A stretch of 64,000 bases of DNA from Sphingobacteriia bacterium (lineage in GTDB: Bacteria; Bacteroidota; Bacteroidia; Bacteroidales; UBA7960). The DNA lies in assembly GCA_011390785.1 (NCBI GenBank), contig JAABRR010000025.1, positions 1 through 64,000 of the forward strand. Direction: 5' to 3'. The notes beneath the pieces were generated by a model. The model was not told the origin of the DNA, searched no databases, and was given only the letters and a program-made list of their open reading frames with translations. The position numbers and the translations under genes were made by a program. This document shows positions 1 through 7,896 of this stretch, one piece after another; the stretch's first letter is position 1; every line of letters starts with the position of its first letter.

Positions 1-264
1 GGGAGCTACATCAATAGTAAGTTCCACACCTGCAGGAACATCTACAAAAGGAGTAGCAGTTCTGAAGGCAAAGTCGGAGAGGAAAAGTTCATCGTTTACA
101 AATACATCCACAGTATCAGCTGCCAGATCAGCAGCATTGTGAATGAGTTGTATTTTTGCAAAACTTTCACAATCAGGGAAAATGATATTCCCTGATTTTA
201 CTTGATATGATAACTGAGTTATCATAAAAAGCACTAAAGCAATTTTAGTTGTAAAATTTTTCAT
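1..264 (-). CDS. DUF4397 domain protein, 3' part outside window
   Basis: The first 88 codons of a secreted protein are visible, reading leftward off the window edge. The N-terminus is a signal peptide (MKNFTTKIALVLFMITQLSY). It is followed by the start of a DUF4397 domain, recognised by the phrases IQLIHNAAD, VDVFVNDE and FVDVPAGVELTIDVAP. DUF4397 proteins are extracytoplasmic beta-sandwich proteins of unknown function; in Bacteroidota many end in a T9SS sorting domain, but the C-terminus is not visible here, so that cannot be checked. Other ATG codons lie just upstream (269-271 and 273-275, in other frames); the start at 264 is the one in frame with the signal peptide. Confidence 0.85.
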   Translation of the reverse strand, partial: MKNFTTKIALVLFMITQLSYQVKSGNIIFPDCESFAKIQLIHNAADLAADTVDVFVNDELFLSDFAFRTATPFVDVPAGVELTIDVAP

Positions 265-589
265 ACGCCATACATTTTAATTAAATTTGAATTAAGACTC
301 TATTTAAATGTTGATTTCTAACATTGATAGACAATTTTCCCTTATGATTAAAGGATAATTGGAAGGAGTAAACGAAAAGGGATGTATGTTTGTTTTTGTG
401 AAGTAAAAATATTTCGATTACATTTAATTAAAGGTGCTAAATGTAATAAAAAAATTTGCAAAAAGCAAATATTTGCATACAAATTAATTATTTAGTATGA
501 TTAATATGATCATACAATAGATAAGGTAATCTATTAAATCAGGGCTTCGATTGAATAATTCTTCTTCCCCCGAAAAAAATATAATGCTA
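265..589. other. Intergenic, 325 bp, no gene seen
   Basis: AT-rich stretch between the DUF4397 gene start and the DUF302 gene end. The only structure I see is an inverted repeat with 7-bp arms, GTATGAT (495-501) and ATCATAC (509-515), separated by 7 bases. It could be an operator or a weak hairpin; nothing ties it to either gene. Confidence 0.5.
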
Positions 590-994
590 TTATTGCCCGA
601 AGTTTGCAATATTATTTATTATCCGTTGCATCTTTTCGCGCACTTCAGTTGCCAGTTCTTCCAGCTTTGGATTGGTAACGGAAGCCATCATAGCGCGGGG
701 ATCGACAGCGGAAATCTCTACAGTGTCATTATCATGTTGCTCAACTACAACATTGCATGGGAGAAACGCTCCAAGCTTATCTTCAGCCAACAAAGCTTTA
801 TGGGCAAAATGCGGGTTGCAGGCACCCAAAATAACGTAGGGACGAAAATCGACATCAATCTTTTTCTTCAGAGTTTCCTTTACATCAATCTGGGTAAGAA
901 CGCCAAAACCTTCTTTTTTCAGTTCTTCGGTTACAAGTTCAATAGCAGCTTCGTAGCTGGTTTTATGCAGTATTGTGCTAAAATAATATGACAT
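590..994 (-). CDS. DUF302 domain protein
   Basis: A 134-residue single-domain cytoplasmic protein of the DUF302 family. Family hallmarks are the opening strand (YYFSTILHKTSYEAAIELV), the GFGVLTQIDVKETLKKK segment, YVILGACNPHFAHKAL and FLPCNVVV. These proteins are small, often next to thioredoxin- or stress-related genes, and have no proven biochemical role. The frame stays open upstream to an ATG at 1072, but that 26-residue extension is unlike the family and would overlap the serB stop; the ATG at 994 gives the usual family length. It follows serB on the same strand with about 60 bp between, so they may be co-transcribed. Confidence 0.88.
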   Translation of the reverse strand: MSYYFSTILHKTSYEAAIELVTEELKKEGFGVLTQIDVKETLKKKIDVDFRPYVILGACNPHFAHKALLAEDKLGAFLPCNVVVEQHDNDTVEISAVDPRAMMASVTNPKLEELATEVREKMQRIINNIANFGQ

Positions 995-1052
995 GATTTT
1001 GTGTTTTTGAATGGTTAATAAGTCTGAAAGATTTTTTAAAAAAATGATAAAT

Positions 1053-2291
1053 CTAGTGATTAGGATTATCAATATCCCTGTCGCGAAATCCCATCATAAA
1101 CAAGATAGCATCGAGCCCAAGGGTAGAAATAGCATGTTGTGCGTTTTTCTTTACCAGGGGTTTGGCGTGGAAAGCGATACCCAAACCCGCAATATTTATC
1201 ATGGGCAGGTCGTTTGAGCCATCGCCCACGGCAACGGTTTGTTCCAGATGGATATCTTCCTTAAAAGCGATATTGCGTAATAATTCGGCCTTTTTGGCTC
1301 CATCAACAATTTCTCCCAGGGTGCGGCCGGTGAGTTTGCCATTCTCAATTTCGAGTTGATTGGCAAACATATAGTCGATATCAAGTTTGTTTTGCAGGTA
1401 TTTTCCGAAGTAGGTAAATCCGCCCGACAATATAGCCGTTTTGAAACCATAGCTCTTCAAAGCTTTAAAGAGTCGCTCGGCTCCTTCGGTAATGGGAAGG
1501 TTTTGTGCTATATCTATCATAACATTTTCATCAAGCCCTTCAAGCAGCGATACCCGTTTCATCAGGCTTTCTGTAAAATTCAGTTCACCACGCATGGCCG
1601 CTTCGGTAATTTTGCTCACTTCTTCACCCTTTCCAATGCGGTAGGCCAATTCATCAATTACTTCCGTTTGTATAAGGGTAGAATCCATATCGAAGCAAAC
1701 CAGCCTGCGGGTGCGCCGGTAAATATTGTCTTTCTGAAAAGCGATATCTACTTCCAGATTGCGCGATACTTCGAGCAACTGACTTTTAATAGTGCTTACA
1801 TCATCAACATTTCCACGTACCGAAAACTCAATACAAGCCCGTGTTGTGTTGTCTGAAATACCGTTGTCAAGTTTTACCCTGCCCGAAAGGCGTGAAATCT
1901 TGTCAATATTGAGTTCATGGCCGTAAATTGCTTTGGCAACCTGAGATATTTGGGCTGCAGAAATTTTTCGTCCCAGAACAGTTATGATAAATCTGCCTTT
2001 TCCTTGCTGATCAACCCAATCGTGATAGTCTTCAACACTTACCGGTCGAAAGGATATTTTTACATCCAGTTCGTAACCTTTGTAAAGCAAGTCTTTGAGT
2101 ATGGGCGAAGATTCTGATTCGGCAGGTACTTCGAACAAAATTCCCAAATCGAGATTGTTGTGAATAACTGCCTGGCCAATATCCAGGATATTAACATTGT
2201 ATGCTGCAAGGATCTGGCTTAAGGAGGAAGTTAAACCCGGTTTGTCGGTTCCCTGTATGTTGAGCAGAATAATTTCGCGTGTTGGATTCAT
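1053..2291 (-). CDS. serB: Phosphoserine phosphatase with ACT domains
   Basis: Hydrolyses O-phosphoserine to serine, the last step of serine synthesis, in the cytoplasm. The 412 residues comprise an ACT domain (about 6-80), a second ACT-like region (about 98-180), then a HAD phosphatase domain. HAD motif I is DMDSTL with the nucleophile Asp201 and acid Asp203; motif II is AILSGGF and the Mg-binding motif is GDGSNDLPMI. The length and tandem ACT arrangement match the long SerB class. ACT domains usually bind amino acids, so serine feedback is plausible but not shown. A TAnnTTTG motif lies about 35 bp upstream of the start. Confidence 0.95.
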   Translation of the reverse strand: MNPTREIILLNIQGTDKPGLTSSLSQILAAYNVNILDIGQAVIHNNLDLGILFEVPAESESSPILKDLLYKGYELDVKISFRPVSVEDYHDWVDQQGKGRFIITVLGRKISAAQISQVAKAIYGHELNIDKISRLSGRVKLDNGISDNTTRACIEFSVRGNVDDVSTIKSQLLEVSRNLEVDIAFQKDNIYRRTRRLVCFDMDSTLIQTEVIDELAYRIGKGEEVSKITEAAMRGELNFTESLMKRVSLLEGLDENVMIDIAQNLPITEGAERLFKALKSYGFKTAILSGGFTYFGKYLQNKLDIDYMFANQLEIENGKLTGRTLGEIVDGAKKAELLRNIAFKEDIHLEQTVAVGDGSNDLPMINIAGLGIAFHAKPLVKKNAQHAISTLGLDAILFMMGFRDRDIDNPNH

Positions 2292-2617
2292 ACGGTACAG
2301 AATTTAAGTTTTGTTTTCGAAGTTGCAAAAGTAGTGGATTTTTTGGGAGTGAATTTAAATTATCCGGGATTGAAGTTTAGGGATTTGAATTTTGCAATAA
2401 AATATTACAACATTTCACTATTTTGAGTTTTACAAATCTCAAACAATGAATGATCATTACTGTTAACATATTGTGGTTAATATTTCTAATTTTATTAATC
2501 TGATTCTCTTCTTTTATGCATCTTGCTAATTTTCTTTTAATGGATTAATCGTAAAGGAATTAAACTACAAAAAGAAGGGAAACGTTTAAGATATTCTCAA
2601 ATTAAAAATCTTTTACT
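2292..2617. other. Divergent intergenic region, 326 bp
   Basis: Separates serB (minus) from the GDSL lipoprotein gene (plus), so it should hold two promoters. I can point to one candidate, the TACTTTTG motif for serB at 2326-2333. No small gene, RNA or strong hairpin is evident. Confidence 0.5.
2326..2333 (-). promoter_or_regulatory. Candidate -7 element of serB
   Basis: Minus strand reads TACTTTTG, an exact match to the Bacteroidetes -7 consensus TAnnTTTG, 35 bp upstream of the serB ATG. No convincing -33 TTTG could be matched, so the call rests on the -7 motif and position only. Confidence 0.4.
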
Positions 2618-3349
2618 ATGACTAAAATATTGTCTTATGTAGTTTTAATTTTTGTTATTTTCGGGTGTGAAGCAGCTGATAATTCAGATGTTTTTAAACC
2701 CATTGAAAACCCTGAAGTTGTGGAAGATACTACGAGTGCAAAGCTTACTTACCTCGCCCTGGGCGATTCCTATACCATTGGAGAAGGTGTTGCGGAGGAA
2801 GACCGTTACCCGGTGCAATTAAGAGATACCCTGGAAACGCAAGGGGTGGTTATTGAAAAATTACAGATTATTGCCCGTACTGGCTGGACTACCGATCAAC
2901 TTTCTGATGCCATGGACAACAGTCAGTTAGACCCATCTTACGATCTGGTAACCCTTCTTATCGGGGTAAACAATCAATACCGTGGTCGAAATCCTGAAAA
3001 TTACCGACCCGAATTTATTGAACTGTTGAACAGAGCTATTGGGTTGGCCGGGAATGATCCGTCGCGTGTAATTGTCTTGTCGATTCCCGATTGGGGAGTA
3101 ACCCCTTTTGCCAGTGGCCGCGATAGTGCACAAATTGCATCCGAAATTGATGCCTATAACGCCATTAACCGGCAGGCTTCTGAAATGGCAGGTGTAGCCT
3201 GGATAGATGTTACACCCATTTCGCGCGAAGCTGCCAACCGTCCGGAACTTTTGGCATCAGACAACCTACACCCGTCAGGATTAATGTATCGATACTGGGT
3301 GGAATATCTTTACCCGATAGCTTACCAGATTTTAAAGGAAGACAAATGA
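2618..3349 (+). CDS. GDSL/SGNH hydrolase lipoprotein
   Basis: A 243-residue exported esterase-like protein. Residues 1-17 form a lipoprotein signal ending in the lipobox IFGC (Cys17). The SGNH fold motifs are block I GDSYTIGEG with the nucleophile Ser51, block III GVNNQ, and block V DNLHPSG containing the Asp/His pair. The sequence resembles lysophospholipase L1/TAP-type esterases. The substrate is unknown. Its TGA stop overlaps the ATG of kynU (ATGA), so the two are probably translationally coupled, an unexpected pairing of an envelope esterase with a cytoplasmic tryptophan-catabolic enzyme. Confidence 0.88.
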   Translation: MTKILSYVVLIFVIFGCEAADNSDVFKPIENPEVVEDTTSAKLTYLALGDSYTIGEGVAEEDRYPVQLRDTLETQGVVIEKLQIIARTGWTTDQLSDAMDNSQLDPSYDLVTLLIGVNNQYRGRNPENYRPEFIELLNRAIGLAGNDPSRVIVLSIPDWGVTPFASGRDSAQIASEIDAYNAINRQASEMAGVAWIDVTPISREAANRPELLASDNLHPSGLMYRYWVEYLYPIAYQILKEDK

Positions 3350-4629
3350 CTGATTCAACCTCTCAGCGGTATTATGCCCTTGAACTAGACAAGAAGGATC
3401 CGCTGAAACAATTTCGCCACCGGTTCCAGCTCAAAGATCCCCGATTGATTTATCTTGATGGAAATTCGCTCGGTATATTGCCGGTAGAAACGCCTTCACA
3501 TCTCGGGAATGTAGTTTCAGAAGAGTGGGGCAGGGAATTGATACGTAGCTGGAATACAGGCTGGTATGAGCGTTCTAAACAAATATCCGAAAAAATTGCC
3601 AAACTTATTGGCGCCAAACCTAACGAAGTTATAGTCACAGATAGCACCTCGGTTAACCTGTTTAAATTGTCTTACGCTGCTCTAAAGCTAAAAACAGGCC
3701 GCAAGGGGATTGTTACTGATGAGCTCAATTTTCCCACTGACATTTATGTTTTGCAGGGACTTGTTGACCTTTTTCAAAATCAACACCATCTGACCCTGGT
3801 AAAGTCTGCTGACGGAATGGGGATTTCGCTTTACGAGCTGGAAAATAGCATTAATGATGGCACTGCATTGGTGAGCCTTTCTCATGTCCTTTATAAAAGC
3901 TCTTTCCTTTATAATATGAAGGTTGTTACAGGCAGGGTTCATGCGAAAGGAGCCATGATTTTATGGGATTTAAGTCACGCAGTTGGCGCTGTGCCCATTG
4001 ATCTGAATGGTTGCAATGTAGATTTTGCTGTAGGATGTACCTATAAATATCTTAACGGTGGCCCTGGATCTCCAGCCTTTTTGTATGTACGCGAAGATTT
4101 GCAGGATAAAATCCAATCGCCCGTTTGGGGATGGTTTGGGCAGAAAAACCCCTTTGATTTTCAAATAAACTATGAGCCGGCCAGTGGAATAGACCGTTTT
4201 CTTGCAGGCACACCACCCATGCTTTCATTGTCAGCACTCAATCCATCGCTTGATATTTCGCTGGAAGCGGGCATGGATGCTCTGCGCCAAAAGAGTGTTG
4301 AACAATCAAAATACCTGATTGACCTGTGGCGACATTTTTTGGATATACTGGGCTATACTCTGGGATCACCTTCTGATGAAAACCAAAGAGGGTCGCATGT
4401 TTCACTCAAACACAAGGAAGCTTACAGAATTTGTAAAGCGCTTATCGACGAAAACACCGGAAAATTTACCGTTATTCCCGATTTTCGCGAACCCGATAAT
4501 ATTCGGTTGGGCATAACGCCGCTCTACACTCGCTTTGTCGATTTATTTGATGCTGTTATGGAAATGAAAGACATTGTGGAAAATCGAATTTATGAGAAAT
4601 TCTCTTCACAGAAAGATAAAGTAACCTGA
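3346..4629 (+). CDS. kynU: Kynureninase
   Basis: PLP-dependent cytoplasmic enzyme that cleaves kynurenine to anthranilate and alanine, or 3-hydroxykynurenine to 3-hydroxyanthranilate. The 427 residues match the usual family length. Visible markers are YLDGNSLGILP near the N-terminus, ITVTDSTSVNLFKL-type contacts, WDLSHAVGAVP and the PLP lysine, Lys234, in CTYKYLNGGPGSP. C-terminal RLGITPLYTRF also fits the family. The start overlaps the preceding stop by four bases. No kynurenine formamidase, tryptophan dioxygenase or 3-hydroxyanthranilate dioxygenase gene is nearby, so whether it serves tryptophan breakdown or NAD synthesis cannot be told here. Confidence 0.95.
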   Translation: MTDSTSQRYYALELDKKDPLKQFRHRFQLKDPRLIYLDGNSLGILPVETPSHLGNVVSEEWGRELIRSWNTGWYERSKQISEKIAKLIGAKPNEVIVTDSTSVNLFKLSYAALKLKTGRKGIVTDELNFPTDIYVLQGLVDLFQNQHHLTLVKSADGMGISLYELENSINDGTALVSLSHVLYKSSFLYNMKVVTGRVHAKGAMILWDLSHAVGAVPIDLNGCNVDFAVGCTYKYLNGGPGSPAFLYVREDLQDKIQSPVWGWFGQKNPFDFQINYEPASGIDRFLAGTPPMLSLSALNPSLDISLEAGMDALRQKSVEQSKYLIDLWRHFLDILGYTLGSPSDENQRGSHVSLKHKEAYRICKALIDENTGKFTVIPDFREPDNIRLGITPLYTRFVDLFDAVMEMKDIVENRIYEKFSSQKDKVT

Positions 4630-4738
4630 GTTTGGAAATGTAAACTAATTAGTTGATTTTGTGCTTGATTTAAGCCAACCGATCTTGAAAAGCGAGCTCA
4701 GCTAAGCTAATTACTTAAACAAATCATTTTCTTTTGAA

Positions 4739-4767
4739 ATGGGGATTTGATATCATCTCAGCCCCAT
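4739..4767. terminator. Weak hairpin between convergent genes
   Basis: Arms ATGGGG (4739-4744) and CCCCAT (4762-4767) flank a 17-base loop between the ends of kynU and the saccharopine dehydrogenase gene. No long T run follows on either strand, so termination function is uncertain. Confidence 0.25.
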
Positions 4768-4793
4768 CATGATGTTTTAGTAGATTATTACCT

Positions 4794-6131
4794 TTACTTT
4801 ATATTCTCACTTTCCGGAAGCCCGTATTCTTCTAACATTTTTATGTCCATTTCTTCCAGTTGGTCGAGAATGGGGTTGTAAATATTGGGAATTACAGGAA
4901 TGTGCACTCCTTTTTCCTTAATTTTTCCACTCAAAATCATTTCTACTCCCACGGCTGCCGGTAGTGCCACAGTGCGGGCTACAGCTGTATCGGTATTTGG
5001 GGTTCCAAAATCGAGCATCGACGATTTTATTACTTCCTTGCTTCCATCGGGATATGATGCCAAAAAAACATGCTGCATGGCTACCATGTCGCGTTCATCG
5101 CAACCCAACTCCATCTTGTTGATCATCAGGTCTGAAGTGATTTCAAAAGGCGTATCTTTTTGGCGATTCATAGGAGTGCTATCGAAAAGACCCAGCCATT
5201 CCAAGGCTTTCATCGGGTGCGAATCGATGGGTATTTTTAGAAAAGATGCCGTTTTTTCTTTTATATTTTGAGGGTTTCCGTCACCCATCAGCATGCTTAC
5301 CATTTCGGCGTATGTTTTCCCGGTAAAGTCGTAGGTGTCGCTGGTAATGAGTTTAAGCGCTTTCATGGCGTCAAGACTTTCACACCAACCTTTGTAGCGA
5401 AAAGTGCCCCGCATCATGGTCCTGGTTTCGGGTATTCCGTAAAGGTCGATGTAAGGCAGACTGTCGCGGTTGGGATAGATCTCCAGATTGCCCACTTTGG
5501 GAAAGTTTACAGAAAGGGGATTTTTGAAAAGGTCTTCTGTGGGGATTTCTACAATTTTTCCGTGCCGTAGGTATTTTCCATCATTATTACCTGCCATTAC
5601 AACCCCTTTAGGGCTCCATGAAAATTTGTACTTAAAAGGATTATCGGCTACTTCGGGGGCCGGCAAGGCTCCGGTAACAGAATAGAATTCTTCAATTTTA
5701 CCATTTTTGTTATGCACATAATCAATAATGCGCATGGCACCCATATGGTCGATACCCGGATCCAGGCCCAGTTCATTCAGAATAATGATTCCCGCATCAA
5801 TGGATTTTTGATGCAAAGCCTTCATGTCGGACTTAACGTATGAAGTGGTAACCATGTTTTTCTTGTTGGCAATGCATTTTTTTGCTACCATAACATGATG
5901 AACCCAAGGCAGCAAACTTACTGTCAGATCATGCTCCTGAATCATTTTTTCGAGTTCCTGGATTTTGTCAACTGTCCAGGCAACGGAGTGTCCGTTAGGG
6001 TGTCCGTCAATTATATCATCGGCTTTCTTTCGGGTACGGGTGGCCACCGTAACCATAAAATCTTTTTTGAGCAGATAGGTGACAATGGGTTTTACTACCA
6101 TTCCGGCACCTAAGATGAGAACTTTTTGCAT
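4794..6131 (-). CDS. Saccharopine dehydrogenase (glutamate-forming)
   Basis: A 445-residue NAD(P)-dependent enzyme matching the saccharopine dehydrogenase/reductase family (the LYS9 and C-terminal AASS half). It begins with a Rossmann motif (LILGAGMVVKP), and the body shows VSLLPWVHH, NELGLDPGIDHM and GALPAPEVADNPFKYKFSW, all typical of the saccharopine-binding region. In the degradative direction it oxidises saccharopine to glutamate and 2-aminoadipate semialdehyde. The gene lies directly downstream of the lysine-ketoglutarate reductase-like gene, with about 60 bp between, forming a two-gene operon. Together they equal the two halves of the bifunctional animal/plant enzyme. A role in lysine synthesis is formally possible but the pairing favours degradation. 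Confidence 0.9.
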   Translation of the reverse strand: MQKVLILGAGMVVKPIVTYLLKKDFMVTVATRTRKKADDIIDGHPNGHSVAWTVDKIQELEKMIQEHDLTVSLLPWVHHVMVAKKCIANKKNMVTTSYVKSDMKALHQKSIDAGIIILNELGLDPGIDHMGAMRIIDYVHNKNGKIEEFYSVTGALPAPEVADNPFKYKFSWSPKGVVMAGNNDGKYLRHGKIVEIPTEDLFKNPLSVNFPKVGNLEIYPNRDSLPYIDLYGIPETRTMMRGTFRYKGWCESLDAMKALKLITSDTYDFTGKTYAEMVSMLMGDGNPQNIKEKTASFLKIPIDSHPMKALEWLGLFDSTPMNRQKDTPFEITSDLMINKMELGCDERDMVAMQHVFLASYPDGSKEVIKSSMLDFGTPNTDTAVARTVALPAAVGVEMILSGKIKEKGVHIPVIPNIYNPILDQLEEMDIKMLEEYGLPESENIK

Positions 6132-6194
6132 AGCGTGTGTTTTGATTAAATTAATGAGTGCTTAAATGATGAAATTGTAAAATAACAGCGTGTT

Positions 6195-7511
6195 TTAATC
6201 TAAATATTGATTGATATATTCATAATCAGGGGTAAGTTTTCCTTTGTGCAAAATCATGGCTTTTTTAATTGGGTCAGGAAGTTTCAAATCATTGAATGCA
6301 ACCGAAAAATCTGCATCTGCTATTGGTTTGATGTATTCTATCAGGGCATCACCAAAGGCTTCTGACGAATCACGGGGAAGTTCGCTGGGCAGAATATCAA
6401 CGGCCATAATCAGTATTCCATCGCCGTGGAAACCCATAGATGCTTTTCCGGTGCGTGGGTTATAAACAAAAACCGGGTCTTCAATGGCTGTGCCTTTATG
6501 GGTTAGTTCTATGGACCCATCAGGGTCGCAGGTTACATCGCCCACAACTTTGATTTTGGCATCTCCTTCGCGCCATAATTTAAATGCATAATCTTTGGTA
6601 AAAATTCTGGGGTAGCGGTCATCCCAATACATGCAATTCATTAGAATTGTTAAATGATGTATGTATTGTTCAAAGTTGTTTTCGTATTTTGCAGGATTTT
6701 CGTAATAATCCTGCAGATCGAAAGCCTTCAATACATCTTTGGGTTTGCTGATGTGTTGTTCCTTAAATATAATCTTGAAAATCTGATGTTCGGGATCGGC
6801 TGGTGGTTCTTCTTTCAGAGCAAGCAACTCTTTGGGTGTAATTTTGCTTACAGGCAACATATCAATTATTTCCTGTGCCCCTTTGGCAACATTCCCATAG
6901 CCGGTAATACCAATAGTTATGGGTGCAAACCGAGGTTGAACTCCTTTTTCGGAAATCTGTTTGCCCGCTTCCTTTATGGCTTTTGCCGCATCTTCCAATG
7001 AGTTGTATTTATGCGCTTGTTTTATATGTACGAAAGGATTGTCTTTATAGCCCTGTAAATACAAACGCTGGCCAAGGCTCCAAAAAGAGTTGATCATGCC
7101 GGCCAATCCTGCATGTCTTCCAAAAAAGATTAATCGACGATTCTTCTCGTCAGCAATCTTTTCGTAATCAATGAGGTTGCATTGCAATTCCATCATTTTC
7201 CGGAGCATGGGCATGTTATAGTCCTGCCCTTTTATAACGTGCGAAAAGAAAATGTAGGTTTTCTTCGGTTCAAAAGCTTCTTCTGGGATTTCCTTCACCC
7301 CCATAATTACTGAACAATCGGTCAGCGATTTGGCTACCATTGCTCCAGCCTTTTTGTATTCCTGGTTGGTGAAAACTCTTTTGTCTGAGGATTGTATTAT
7401 AATTTTTAGCTCATGTTCTTTTATCAGTTTTTGAACATGATTTGGGGATAGTGGAGTACGGTGCTCCATCTGATATTTATCTTCATGCCGGATGCCTATC
7501 TTTGCGCTCAT
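6195..7511 (-). CDS. Lysine-ketoglutarate reductase-like (saccharopine-forming)
   Basis: 438 residues of the alanine dehydrogenase/PNT N-terminal superfamily, resembling the N-terminal half of animal AASS, which condenses lysine with 2-oxoglutarate to saccharopine. Visible markers are GIRHEDKYQMEHRTPLSP at the N-terminus, VIMGVKEIPEE, TYIFFSHVIKGQ, LIDYEKI, the FFGRHAGLAGM segment and a Rossmann-like ITIGITGYGNVAKGAQEI. The frame is open to a TTG codon at 7547, but the ATG at 7511 starts with MSAKIGIRHE, where family members start; a -7-like motif overlapping the TTG also argues against the longer form. Followed by saccharopine dehydrogenase on the same strand. Confidence 0.88.
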   Translation of the reverse strand: MSAKIGIRHEDKYQMEHRTPLSPNHVQKLIKEHELKIIIQSSDKRVFTNQEYKKAGAMVAKSLTDCSVIMGVKEIPEEAFEPKKTYIFFSHVIKGQDYNMPMLRKMMELQCNLIDYEKIADEKNRRLIFFGRHAGLAGMINSFWSLGQRLYLQGYKDNPFVHIKQAHKYNSLEDAAKAIKEAGKQISEKGVQPRFAPITIGITGYGNVAKGAQEIIDMLPVSKITPKELLALKEEPPADPEHQIFKIIFKEQHISKPKDVLKAFDLQDYYENPAKYENNFEQYIHHLTILMNCMYWDDRYPRIFTKDYAFKLWREGDAKIKVVGDVTCDPDGSIELTHKGTAIEDPVFVYNPRTGKASMGFHGDGILIMAVDILPSELPRDSSEAFGDALIEYIKPIADADFSVAFNDLKLPDPIKKAMILHKGKLTPDYEYINQYLD

Positions 7512-7544
7512 TTTCGTTTTTTTATGGGTCTCTTTTTTCTTCGG

Positions 7545-7552
7545 CAAACCTA
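7545..7552 (-). promoter_or_regulatory. Candidate -7 element of the lysine-degradation operon
   Basis: Minus strand TAGGTTTG matches TAnnTTTG, 33 bp upstream of the ATG at 7511. It overlaps the alternative TTG start at 7547, so a transcript begun here would not carry that start. A second match, TATATTTG, lies further upstream at 7669-7676. Which one is used cannot be decided by eye. Confidence 0.4.
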
Positions 7553-7734
7553 CATATTTTTTGTCAGGAAATGAATGTTGATATGTGAAAAAATAATCAA
7601 ATATCTTTCAATTTGTTAAAAATAGAACATTAAATTGCTCCGAAAAGTCTATTTTACCATGCATGTCACAAATATACACGAATAATATCCTGATAAACAG
7701 TGCATTGAAATGAGTTAAAATGATATGAATAGTG

Positions 7735-7896
7735 TTAAACCCATTTTTGGAGTGGACTCAACATTGTATCCCGTTTATAACATTTTATGATATGGTGCTG
7801 CCAGGTAGCTGCGATGAAAAGCGAACCGTAAACCTTATGTTTAAACAGGTCGTATAGAAATTCTGCAAAGGGTTGGTTATTCTGTCGGTTAGCCAT
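7735..7896 (-). CDS. Possible 53-aa small protein coupled to the radical SAM operon
   Basis: The ATG (7896-7894) shares one base with the TAA stop of the radical SAM gene just upstream in the operon (TAATG), the classic arrangement for translational coupling. The frame runs 53 codons, starting MANRQNNQPFAEFLYDLF and ending PLQKWV before TAA. It has no signal peptide, no membrane segment and no family I recognise. Composition is mildly basic with several aromatic residues. The tight overlap is the main reason to list it; a chance ORF of this length is quite possible. Confidence 0.35.
   Translation of the reverse strand: MANRQNNQPFAEFLYDLFKHKVYGSLFIAATWQHHIIKCYKRDTMLSPLQKWV

Noticed and set aside
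551-991. Plus-strand ORF of 146 codons over the DUF302 gene
   Set aside because: Mirror-strand frame of a recognised gene; no features of its own.
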